Below are positions 1-6,302 of a DNA stretch of 17,771 nucleotides, piece by piece. The DNA is from an uncultured Collinsella sp. Lineage in GTDB: Bacteria > Actinomycetota > Coriobacteriia > Coriobacteriales > Coriobacteriaceae. The DNA lies in the NCBI GenBank assembly GCA_900757205.1, contig CAAENA010000081.1, forward strand, positions 1-17,771, read 5' to 3'. The notes under the pieces were generated by a model, which made no database searches, was not told the origin of the DNA, and saw nothing but the letters and a program-made list of their open reading frames with translations. A program made the position numbers and the translations under genes. Positions within the stretch are counted from its first letter, which is position 1, and each line of letters opens with the position of its first letter.

Positions 1-69
1 CCTGGACGAAGTCCGGGCCCGCGCCTTTAGACGCGAGCCCGGGGCCCGTGGGTTATACCCTAAGAGCAA
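1..69. other. Unassigned hairpin-rich edge sequence
   Basis: The first 60 bases form several potential hairpins: GGAC/GTCC at 4-7/11-14, GGGC-x-CGCG with CGCG-x-GCCC at 15-23/32-40, and GGG/CCC at 50-52/58-60. They lead straight into the hairpin at 70-90. This could be the 3' part of a structured RNA cut by the window edge, or the end of an upstream gene; one frame is open from base 3 to a stop at 81-83. I compared it from memory with the 3' ends of RNase P RNA, tmRNA and SRP RNA and could not match any of them. Confidence 0.25.
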
Positions 70-100
70 ACCACCCTTTTTAAGGGTGGTTCTGATTTTA
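70..100 (+). terminator. Terminator-like hairpin
   Basis: A 9-bp perfect stem (70-78 with 82-90, arms ACCACCCTT/AAGGGTGGT) with a TTT loop is followed by a weak T-rich stretch (TCTGATTTTA). It probably ends whatever transcript enters from the left. The T tract is poor, so efficiency is uncertain. Confidence 0.55.
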
Positions 101-261
101 TCGAGGGCTCTGCGGAAAACGCATCCCAGACATTCCTCCCGCTTTTGCGCCACTTTTCAGACCGTTCGCTCGCCTGTCCGCACGCGCGGGTATACTCAAA
201 ACGATACTTTTCCTATGCAATACGATGCAGGCTCGACCTGCATGATTCGAAGGGGGCAGTG
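101..261 (+). promoter_or_regulatory. Leader of the GH5-like gene, possible -10
   Basis: There is no convincing gene between the hairpin and the ATG at 262. TATACT at 191-196 resembles a -10 box, but no good -35 lies 16-18 bases upstream. A purine-rich AGGGGG at 251-256 sits 5 bases before the ATG and acts as ribosome binding site. The reading frame is open upstream to 145, but that extension has no recognisable domain and reads across this promoter-like region, so 262 is preferred. Confidence 0.3.
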
Positions 262-1323
262 ATGGAGAGGATACTCGGCGTTAATCTCTCTGGCTGGTTT
301 ATTCCCGAGCCTTGGGTGACCCCGTCGCTGTATGCAGCGACCGGTGCATCCAACGCGGCCGAGCTGCAGGAGGCTATGGGCACCGCCGCCTATAACGAGC
401 GCATGCGCCGTCATTACGAAACGTTTGTGAGCGAGGACGATTTTCGCCGCATGGCGCAGATTGGCCTCAATGCCGTGCGTCTGCCGGTGCCCTGGTATGC
501 CTTCGGCTCGCAGGAGTCCGATGCGTCCTACATCTCGGTTGTCGACTACATCGATCGCGCAATTGAGTGGGCCGCCAAGTACAACATCCGTGTTCTGCTC
601 GACCTGGCGACAGTGCCAGGTGGTCAGGGCGATTCCAACGATTCGCCCACCACGCCGGAGGCTGTTGCCGAGTGGCATTCGTCCACCAACGGCCGTCATG
701 TCGCGCTCGACGTGCTCGAGCGCTTGGCCGAGCGTTACGGCGAGGCCGAGAGCCTGCTGGGCATCGAGCTGCTGGACACGCCGCAGATGAGCGTCCGCAA
801 GAGCCTCTTTACCATGACGGATGGCATTCCGGCTCACTACCTGCGCAACTTCTATCGCGATGCCTATGAGCTCGTCCGTTCGTATATGCCAGAGGACAAG
901 ATCGTCGTCTTCTCGTCTTCGGGGTATCCCAGCGAGTGGAAGCATTTTATGCGCGGCGCCAAGTACAAGAACGTCTATATGGACCTTCACCTGTACCATT
1001 ACCGCGACGAGCATGCGCTCGACATCACGAGCCCCCGCGGGCTGACGACGGCGATTTCGCGTAACAAGCGCGAGCTCAAAGAAGCGATTTCGACTGGGTT
1101 CCCCGTGCTGGTGGGCGAATGGTCGGGCGCGGCGATCTTTGCCAACTCGTCGGTTACGCCCGAAGGCCGCAATGCCTACGAGCGCGTGTTTATCGCCAAC
1201 CAGCTGGCTTCGTTTGCGCCGGCTGCCGGTTGGTTCTTCCAAACGTGGAAGACCGAGAAGCGCATTGCAGCATGGGACGCCCGCGCGGCGCTCGGTACGC
1301 TCGAGCGCGGCATGATTGAATAG
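262..1323 (+). CDS. GH5-like protein with a degenerate active site
   Basis: 353 aa from the ATG at 262. The fold resembles the exo-beta-1,3-glucanase branch of glycoside hydrolase family 5: LGVNLSGWFIPEPWVTPSLY at the start, then HYETFVSEDDF and NAVRLPVPWYAF (R73). The H-x-Y segment DLHLYHY (H243, Y245), the nucleophile motif VLVGEWSG (E286) and GWFFQTWKTE near the end are kept. In contrast, the usual DLH is DLA (A116), and the acid/base motif LNEP reads LDTP (D172, T173), so the proton donor and its neighbouring Asn are missing. No signal peptide is visible, which suggests a cytoplasmic protein. From the family one would predict glucan hydrolysis; from these losses a binding protein, a pseudoenzyme or altered chemistry is more likely. 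The stop lies 6 bases before rsmI, so the two are probably co-transcribed. Confidence 0.8.
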   Translation: MERILGVNLSGWFIPEPWVTPSLYAATGASNAAELQEAMGTAAYNERMRRHYETFVSEDDFRRMAQIGLNAVRLPVPWYAFGSQESDASYISVVDYIDRAIEWAAKYNIRVLLDLATVPGGQGDSNDSPTTPEAVAEWHSSTNGRHVALDVLERLAERYGEAESLLGIELLDTPQMSVRKSLFTMTDGIPAHYLRNFYRDAYELVRSYMPEDKIVVFSSSGYPSEWKHFMRGAKYKNVYMDLHLYHYRDEHALDITSPRGLTTAISRNKRELKEAISTGFPVLVGEWSGAAIFANSSVTPEGRNAYERVFIANQLASFAPAAGWFFQTWKTEKRIAAWDARAALGTLERGMIE

Positions 1324-1329
1324 GTTGAT

Positions 1330-2208
1330 ATGACGCAAAACAGCGCCCATACGGGCAAACTCTATGTGGTCGGCACGCCCATCGGCAACCTGGGTGACCT
1401 GTCCCCGCGCGTTGGCGAGGCCTTTGCCGCCGCCGATGCCATCTGCTGCGAAGACACGCGTGTGACGTCAAAGCTGCTGATGCACCTGGGCATTTCCAAA
1501 CCGCTTGTCCGTTGCGACGAGAATGTGATCGCCAGCCGCGCTGCCGGCCTGGTCGACCGTCTGCTGGCGGGGGAGACCCTCGCCTTTGCCTCGGACGCCG
1601 GCATGCCGAGCGTGTCCGATCCCGGCCAGGCGCTGGTCGAGGCGGCGCGTGAGGCCGATGTGCCCGTCGAAGTTATTCCCGGGCCCTCTGCTTGCGTCAC
1701 GGCGCTTGTTTCGTCCGGCATTCCCTGCGAGCATTTTTTCTTCGAGGGCTTTTTGGGCCGAAAGCACGGCGACCGCGTGCGACGCTTGCAGCGCCTTGCC
1801 GTGGTGCCCGGCGCGCTCATCTTCTACGAGTCTCCACATCGCATCGTGGCGACGCTCGAGGCCGTGGCGGAGGTCTTTCCCCAGCGTGAGGTTGCCGTCT
1901 GCCGCGAACTCACCAAGCTGCACGAGGAGGTCTTGCGCGGGCCCGCCGCCCAGCTTGCCGAGGAGCTGCGTGCTCGCGGCGAGGTAAAGGGCGAGATTGC
2001 GCTGGTCATCGCGCCGCCGAGCGAGGATGAGGAGGCCGGTATCGTGCCGGTTGGCGCCGCGGCAGCGGACCCCGACGAGGCCCTGCGCGAGGATATCCGC
2101 GCCGCGCTCGAGGAGGGGGAGCCCGCGTCTGCGGTGGCCAAGCGCCTGTCTCAGAAGTATTCGCGCCGCAAGCGCGATGTCTATGCCATGGTGCTCGATA
2201 TGCAATAG
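1330..2208 (+). CDS. rsmI: 16S rRNA (cytidine(1402)-2'-O)-methyltransferase RsmI
   Basis: 292 aa, the usual length for RsmI. This SAM-dependent enzyme of the tetrapyrrole-methylase fold 2'-O-methylates C1402 in the decoding centre of 16S rRNA. The N-terminal GKLYVVGTPIGNLGDLSPR, then CCEDTR, the SDAGMPSVSDPG loop, PGPSACVTALVSSG and FFFEGFLGRK are all diagnostic. The C-terminus (about residues 250-292, ending YSRRKRDVYAMVL) is the small helical RsmI domain. The start is 6 bases after the preceding stop, with only a weak Shine-Dalgarno, which fits translational coupling to the GH5-like gene. Together with rsmA and rlmH it is one of three rRNA methyltransferases in this window. Confidence 0.96.
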   Translation: MTQNSAHTGKLYVVGTPIGNLGDLSPRVGEAFAAADAICCEDTRVTSKLLMHLGISKPLVRCDENVIASRAAGLVDRLLAGETLAFASDAGMPSVSDPGQALVEAAREADVPVEVIPGPSACVTALVSSGIPCEHFFFEGFLGRKHGDRVRRLQRLAVVPGALIFYESPHRIVATLEAVAEVFPQREVAVCRELTKLHEEVLRGPAAQLAEELRARGEVKGEIALVIAPPSEDEEAGIVPVGAAAADPDEALREDIRAALEEGEPASAVAKRLSQKYSRRKRDVYAMVLDMQ

Positions 2209-2232
2209 ATGGAGGATATCTAGCCCTTGCGC

Positions 2233-2272
2233 TAGAATCATCCTCTGTATGCAACGTTTTTCTGGAGGACAA
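2233..2272 (+). promoter_or_regulatory. Leader of metG: possible -10 and strong RBS
   Basis: TAGAAT at 2233-2238 resembles a -10 box, but no clear -35 sits 17 bases upstream (that position is in the end of rsmI). CTGGAGGA at 2262-2269 is a strong ribosome binding site and fixes the metG start at 2278. metG may be expressed both from here and by read-through from rsmI. Confidence 0.35.
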
Positions 2273-2277
2273 ACCCC

Positions 2278-3879
2278 ATGGATCAAAGCAAGCCTTCGTT
2301 CTTTATCACGACGCCCATCTACTACGTCAACGCCGATCCGCACCTGGGCACGGCTTATTCCACCATCATCGCCGACGTTCAGGCTCGCTATCGCCGCTCC
2401 GCCGGCTATAACGTCAAGTTCCTGACCGGCATGGACGAGCACGGCGAGAAGGTCGCCGAGGCCGCAGCCAAGCACAACATGACGCCGCAGGAGTGGACCG
2501 ACAGCCAGGCTCCGCACTTCAAGGAGCTTTGGAGCAAGCTCGAGATCTCCAACGACGACTTCATCCGCACCACCGAGCCGCGCCAGCATCATGCCGTGCA
2601 GTACCTGTGGGAGCGCATGAAGGAGTCCGGCTACCTGTATAAGGGCAGCTACGACGGTTGGTATTGCGTGCCTGACGAGACCTACTTTACCGATACGCAG
2701 GTCCAGAAGGGCGACGAGGAGTACGGCAGCGTCGGCCAGCACCTGTGCCCCGACTGCCACCGTCCGCTTGAGCGCGTGCAGGAGGAGTCCTACTTCTTTA
2801 AGCTTTCCGCCTTCCAGGACAAGCTTCTCAAGCTCTATGACGAGCATCCCGACTTTGTCGAGCCTGCGTTCCGCATGAACGAGGTTCGCAGCTTTGTCGA
2901 GGGCGGCCTCAACGACCTTTCCGTGAGCCGTACGAGCTTTGACTGGGGCATTCAGGTCCCGTTTGACGAGGGTCACGTGACCTACGTGTGGTTCGATGCG
3001 CTGCTCAACTATATGACGGCCGTCGGCTACGGTGTCGACACCGACGAGGCGCGTGCCGAGCTGGCCTATCGCTGGCCCGCGCAGTTCCACATCGTGGGTA
3101 AGGACATCATCCGCTTCCACTGCGTCATTTGGCCCGCCATGCTCATGGCCATCGGCGAGGCCCTGCCCGAGCACGTCTTTGCCCACGGCTTCCTGACCGT
3201 GCGCAATGCCGAGACCGGCAAGGCTGAGAAGATGTCCAAGAGCCGCGGCAACGCCATCGCTCCGCAGGACGTTATCGACATGCTGGGCGTCGAGGGCTAT
3301 CGCTACTACTTTATGACCGACGTCGTCCCCGGCACCGACGGTGCCATCAGCTTCGACCGCATGGAGCAGGTCTACAACGCCGACCTGGCCAACAGCTGGG
3401 GCAACCTCATCTCGCGTTCGCTCAACATGAGCGCAAAGTACTTTGACGGCTGCGCCCCGGCTAAACCGGCGTCTGCCGACGCGTTCGACAACCCGCTGGC
3501 AAAGATCGCCGATGGCCTGGTCGACCGCTACATGGCCAAGATGGACGTGCTCGATTACGGCGGAGCCAAGGACGAGGTTATGGAGCTCATCCACGCCGCC
3601 AACCACTACATCGAGGACTCCGAGCCTTGGGCGCTTGCCAAGGATGAGGCTAAGGCTGACGAGCTGGCATTTGTGATCTACAACCTGCTCGAGGCCATCC
3701 GCATTGCCGCTCACCTGCTGATGCCGCTCATGCCTCAGACCTCTGCCGAAGCCCTGCGCCGCCTGTCCTGCGAGGACGAGGCCGCGAGCGACGACCTCAA
3801 GGGCATTTGCGCTTGGGGCCTGCTTGCCGGTGGTCAGCCCGTCGAGAAGGGTGAGCCGCTGTTCCCGCGTCTGGGCTAA
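2278..3879 (+). CDS. metG: Methionyl-tRNA synthetase
   Basis: 533 aa. It charges tRNA-Met with methionine in the cytoplasm. The class I catalytic core opens with FFITTPIYYVNADPHLGTAYSTI; the HIGH-type motif reads HLGT, a variation seen in the family. The KMSKS loop is in AEKMSKSRGNAI. The zinc-knuckle region is reduced: CVPD in place of the first CxxC, with CPDC retained. The helical anticodon-binding domain occupies roughly the last 170 residues. The protein stops at LFPRLG and lacks the C-terminal tRNA-binding (EMAP-like) domain of longer versions such as B. subtilis MetS (about 660 aa). It is preceded by a strong RBS and followed by its own terminator, so it forms the end of the rsmI-side unit. 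Confidence 0.97.
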   Translation: MDQSKPSFFITTPIYYVNADPHLGTAYSTIIADVQARYRRSAGYNVKFLTGMDEHGEKVAEAAAKHNMTPQEWTDSQAPHFKELWSKLEISNDDFIRTTEPRQHHAVQYLWERMKESGYLYKGSYDGWYCVPDETYFTDTQVQKGDEEYGSVGQHLCPDCHRPLERVQEESYFFKLSAFQDKLLKLYDEHPDFVEPAFRMNEVRSFVEGGLNDLSVSRTSFDWGIQVPFDEGHVTYVWFDALLNYMTAVGYGVDTDEARAELAYRWPAQFHIVGKDIIRFHCVIWPAMLMAIGEALPEHVFAHGFLTVRNAETGKAEKMSKSRGNAIAPQDVIDMLGVEGYRYYFMTDVVPGTDGAISFDRMEQVYNADLANSWGNLISRSLNMSAKYFDGCAPAKPASADAFDNPLAKIADGLVDRYMAKMDVLDYGGAKDEVMELIHAANHYIEDSEPWALAKDEAKADELAFVIYNLLEAIRIAAHLLMPLMPQTSAEALRRLSCEDEAASDDLKGICAWGLLAGGQPVEKGEPLFPRLG

Positions 3880-3918
3880 GACGCCGCGCGCCATATCGGC
3901 AATTTGCTGTTTAGATGT

Positions 3919-3954
3919 AAGGGCATGGCCGCAACGGTCCATGCCCTTTTGTTT
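3919..3954 (+). terminator. Rho-independent terminator after metG
   Basis: GGGCATGG at 3921-3928 pairs with CCATGCCC at 3939-3946, with an inner CCG/CGG pairing, and is followed by TTTTGTTT. It separates metG from rsmA. Confidence 0.88.
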
Positions 3955-3986
3955 CAAGACGCCGCCATCATGCTAAGGAGGCAACT

Positions 3987-4847
3987 ATGACAACTTCGCC
4001 TTTGGCAAACCCCACGGCAACAAGGGAGCTACTGGAGGAGTTTGGCCTTGCGACCAAGCATCGCCTGGGCCAGAACTTCCTGATCGACAACCATGTAATT
4101 GAGCGCATTTGCGAGCTTTCCGAGCTCACGGGCGATGAGCGCGTGCTCGAGGTTGGCCCGGGCGTTGGTACGCTCACGCTCGCGCTGCTGCAGGAGGCGG
4201 CGTGCGTCACGTCGATCGAGGCCGATCCCGAACTCGAACCGGTGCTCGATGCCCATGCCGCCGACTATGCCAACTTCCGCTTTATCATGGGCGACGCGCT
4301 CAAGGTGACGACGGGGCAGATTGAGCAGGCTGCAGGCGGTGAGCCGACGGTATTTGTCGCGAACCTGCCCTATAACGTGGCGGCGACGATCATCCTGCAG
4401 TTCTTCCAGACGATGCGCGCGCTCAAGCGTGCCGTGGTCATGGTTCAAAAGGAGGTTGCCGATCGCATTGCCGCGGTGCCGGGTAACAAGACCTATGGCG
4501 GCTACACGGCAAAGCTCGGCCTGTATGCGCAGGTGACGGGTCGCTTTGAGGTGCCGCCACGTTGCTTTATGCCGGCACCGCACGTGGACTCGGCCGTCGT
4601 GCGTATCGACCGTGTTGACGGCGTGGCGCCCGAAGGACTCGATCGCGAGTTTGTGGCCCGCGTGATTGATGCTGCATTTGCTCAGCGCCGCAAGACCATC
4701 CGCAATTCCATGAGCGCCAACGGCTTTGCCAAGGACGTGCTCGACGCCGCCTTTGAGGCTTGCGGTATCGCACCCACCACGCGCGCAGAAACGCTTGATG
4801 TTGCCGACTTTATCCGCCTGGCTCAGGAGCTCATCCATGATGCCTAA
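3987..4847 (+). CDS. rsmA: 16S rRNA dimethyladenosine transferase RsmA/KsgA
   Basis: 286 aa. It dimethylates the two adjacent adenosines (A1518/A1519, E. coli numbering) in the 3' hairpin of 16S rRNA, a late step of 30S assembly. Family motifs: KHRLGQNFLIDNHVI near residue 25, SAM motif I VLEVGPGVGTLTLAL near residue 53, the acidic IEADPEL, and the catalytic motif ANLPYNVA near residue 128. The C-terminal helical domain carries RRKTIRNSMSANGF. A near-perfect AAGGAGG at 3975-3981 sets the start 5 bases later. Its end overlaps the start of tatD by 11 bases, so the two are translationally coupled. Confidence 0.97.
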   Translation: MTTSPLANPTATRELLEEFGLATKHRLGQNFLIDNHVIERICELSELTGDERVLEVGPGVGTLTLALLQEAACVTSIEADPELEPVLDAHAADYANFRFIMGDALKVTTGQIEQAAGGEPTVFVANLPYNVAATIILQFFQTMRALKRAVVMVQKEVADRIAAVPGNKTYGGYTAKLGLYAQVTGRFEVPPRCFMPAPHVDSAVVRIDRVDGVAPEGLDREFVARVIDAAFAQRRKTIRNSMSANGFAKDVLDAAFEACGIAPTTRAETLDVADFIRLAQELIHDA

Positions 4848-5754
4848 TGCCGAACGCGTGACGTTTACCAAGAAAAAGAAGACGGTTGCTTGTCCCGTGC
4901 CCTTGGCACCGCTTGCTGACACGCATGCGCATCTGCTTTCGTTTTGGGGGAAAGAAGTGCCCGAGACGCTCGTGCGCGCCAAAGCCGCGGGCGTCGACCT
5001 GTTGGTGACGATGCTCGACCCCATCGCCGACAAGCGCAGCGTGACGGACTATAGCGACTGGCTCGTGCGCGAAATTCTGCCGATGCGGGATATTCCGCAG
5101 ATCAAGTATCTCGCTGGCGTTCACCCCTATGGCGCGCCGGATTATACCGATGACATTCACGCGCAGGTTGTTGCTGCGCTCGATGACCCTTTGTGCGCCG
5201 GTATCGGCGAGATCGGTCTGGACTACCACATGGATTACGACGACGACATCGCGCCGGCGCCCCACAGTGTGCAGATCGATTGCATGGCGCGTCAGCTCGA
5301 AGTTGCCGTGCGCCGCAATGTGCCGGTGGAGCTGCACCTGCGGCACGAGGACTCGGATGGGGAGCGCACCTCGCATATGGATGCGTACAACGTGCTGCGC
5401 GAGGTGGGTGTGCCTCAGGCCGGTTGCGTGCTGCACTGCTTTGGCGAGGACCGCGCCACGATGGAGCGCTTTGTGGAGCTGGGCTGCTATATCGCCTATG
5501 GTGGTGCGGCCACCTTTAAGCGCAACGACGACGTGCGCGAGGCATTTGCGGCGACCCCGCTCGACCGCATTTTGTTCGAGACGGATTGCCCGTATATGGC
5601 GCCGGAGCCCATTCGCGGTCTTGAATGCGAGCCAGCAATGATCTCCATTACGGCAAACGCGCTGGTTAACGACCGTGTCGATCGCACTGGTGAGGACGCC
5701 GAAACAATCGCGCATGCCGCTTGGGAAAATGCCTGCAAACTTTTTCAAAAATAG
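4837..5754 (+). CDS. tatD: TatD-family metal-dependent hydrolase
   Basis: 305 aa from the ATG at 4837; a second ATG follows at 4840. AGGAG at 4825-4829, inside the end of rsmA, is correctly spaced. The frame is open further upstream, but that part is the rsmA coding sequence read in another frame. TatD proteins are TIM-barrel metal-dependent 3'-5' exonucleases. Metal-ligand motifs are present: DTHAH (D28, H30, H32), GEIGLDYH, ELHLRHED, VLHCFGED and FETDCPYMAPEP. The usual region near residue 10 is preceded by a lysine-rich stretch (TKKKKT). In many genomes metG, tatD, rnmV and rsmA cluster; here tatD follows rsmA and no rnmV is present between them. Confidence 0.93.
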   Translation: MMPNAERVTFTKKKKTVACPVPLAPLADTHAHLLSFWGKEVPETLVRAKAAGVDLLVTMLDPIADKRSVTDYSDWLVREILPMRDIPQIKYLAGVHPYGAPDYTDDIHAQVVAALDDPLCAGIGEIGLDYHMDYDDDIAPAPHSVQIDCMARQLEVAVRRNVPVELHLRHEDSDGERTSHMDAYNVLREVGVPQAGCVLHCFGEDRATMERFVELGCYIAYGGAATFKRNDDVREAFAATPLDRILFETDCPYMAPEPIRGLECEPAMISITANALVNDRVDRTGEDAETIAHAAWENACKLFQK

Positions 5755-5757
5755 TTC

Positions 5758-5786
5758 TTGCGTTCGCGGTGGCGCTCCGTTATTCT
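5758..5786 (+). promoter_or_regulatory. Promoter of tRNA-Leu
   Basis: TTGCGT (5758-5763) and TATTCT (5781-5786) are separated by 17 bases and lie just upstream of the tRNA 5' end at 5798. The -35 box starts directly after the tatD stop codon. Confidence 0.6.
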
Positions 5787-5797
5787 AATTCCTGCAC

Positions 5798-5884
5798 GCG
5801 GGCGTGGCGGAATTGGCAGACGCGTACGGTTCAGGTCCGTATGGGGGCAACCCCATGAAGGTTCAAGTCCTTTCGCCCGCACCA
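5798..5884 (+). tRNA. tRNA-Leu (CAG)
   Basis: An 87-nt class II tRNA including encoded CCA. The acceptor arms are GCGGGCG (5798-5804) and CGCCCGC (5874-5880). The anticodon stem TACGG/CCGTA encloses TTCAGGT with anticodon CAG at 5832-5834, reading CUG. The long variable arm is a GGGG/CCCC hairpin. The T-arm is GAAGG-TTCAAGT-CCTTT (5857-5873). CCA is at 5882-5884. Confidence 0.96.
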
Positions 5885-5915
5885 TTAAATGAAAGAGCTC
5901 CCAGCAATGGGAGCT
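5867..5915 (+). repeat. Direct repeat, first copy: tRNA-Leu 3' end plus terminator
   Basis: These 49 bases, from inside the T-loop through the acceptor strand and CCA to the end of the terminator stem, recur exactly at 6056-6104, an offset of 189. This first copy belongs to the intact tRNA. Confidence 0.95.
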
Positions 5916-5920
5916 TTTTT
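5896..5920 (+). terminator. Terminator of tRNA-Leu
   Basis: AGCTCCCA (5896-5903) pairs with TGGGAGCT (5908-5915) over a GCAA loop and is followed by six T. Confidence 0.93.
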
Positions 5921-5938
5921 GTTATGTGCCCATCGCAG

Positions 5939-6059
5939 GGACTTGAACCTGCGAAGGAGCGAGCGTCAAGAAAACGCGGAGCGTTTTTAGCGAGCTGGCG
6001 AGGACGCCGGCAGGCGGCCGATGCCGGTGCGTATCCGCGAAGCGGATACGCGGACGTCC
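5939..6059 (+). repeat. tRNA-tail hairpin element, Leu copy
   Basis: A 121-bp element that recurs behind two of the tRNA-Arg genes. It begins with GGACTTGAACC (5939-5949), the exact reverse complement of the host tRNA's GGTTCAAGTCC (5860-5870), and ends with GTCC (6056-6059), which can pair with its first four bases. Between them lie a hairpin AAAACGC-GGA-GCGTTTT (5971-5987) flanked by AGCGAGC/GCGAGCT (5958-5964/5990-5996, with a tandem G-A mismatch in the middle), a CCGGC/GCCGG hairpin (6007-6011/6023-6027), and a perfect 10-bp stem (6029-6038/6042-6051, loop GAA). It has no coding capacity of its own. I do not recognise it as a named repeat family. Confidence 0.85.
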
Positions 6060-6104
6060 TTTCGCCCGCACCATTAAATGAAAGAGCTCCCAGCAATGGG
6101 AGCT
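6056..6104 (+). repeat. Direct repeat, second copy: orphan tRNA-Leu 3' end
   Basis: A perfect 49-bp copy of 5867-5915. It holds the 3' half of the T-stem, the acceptor strand, CCA and the terminator stem, but no tRNA body. It is therefore a tRNA fragment, not a gene. After the stem the sequence is CTTTTA where the first copy has TTTTTT. Confidence 0.93.
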
Positions 6105-6109
6105 CTTTT
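6085..6109 (+). terminator. Duplicated terminator behind the Leu element
   Basis: The same 8-bp stem-loop as at 5896-5915, with a weaker T tract (CTTTTA). A transcript that passes the first terminator and crosses the element would be expected to end here. Confidence 0.65.
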
Positions 6110-6162
6110 ACGGGCCGTTTTTGGCAGATTTGACCTATCGATTTTGCGCGGTAGATGCCCCT

Positions 6163-6196
6163 GTGGTCAAAAAGTGGCAAATATGAGTACTGTCAC
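6163..6196 (+). repeat. Left 34-bp inverted repeat of an interrupted small element
   Basis: These 34 bases, beginning GTGGTCAAAAA and containing CAAATATGAGTACTGT, match the reverse complement of 7862-7895 at 30 of 34 positions. With the insertion sequence and one target copy removed, the two arms would bound an element of about 219 bp, the size of a MITE. Confidence 0.82.
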
Positions 6197-6302
6197 GAAA
6201 ATAGAGACATTTCACGAAGCCATTTTTGCTCATTTTACGCAACAGATGTACGCTAATTTGGCTCAACCTTGAGACAAAATGAAGTAATTTCGATAGACTT
6301 CG
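6197..6302. other. Interior of the interrupted inverted-repeat element, left half
   Basis: AT-rich non-coding sequence between the left 34-bp repeat and the insertion sequence. It ends in AGACTTCG (6295-6302), the left copy of the IS target duplication. I see no gene and no clear promoter in it. Confidence 0.5.

Noticed and set aside
145..261. N-terminal extension of the GH5-like protein
   Set aside because: It has no family similarity and overlaps the probable promoter and RBS; the conserved GH5 start begins right after the ATG at 262.
1468..3957. A very long open frame on the minus strand opposite rsmI and metG
   Set aside because: It is antisense to two well-identified genes, has no recognisable domain, and arises from GC-rich codon bias.
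5804..6133. An open frame through tRNA-Leu, the hairpin element and the second tRNA 3' end
   Set aside because: It reads through a tRNA and repeats; the repeated LSPAPLNERAPSNGS peptide is simply the 49-bp direct repeat translated.
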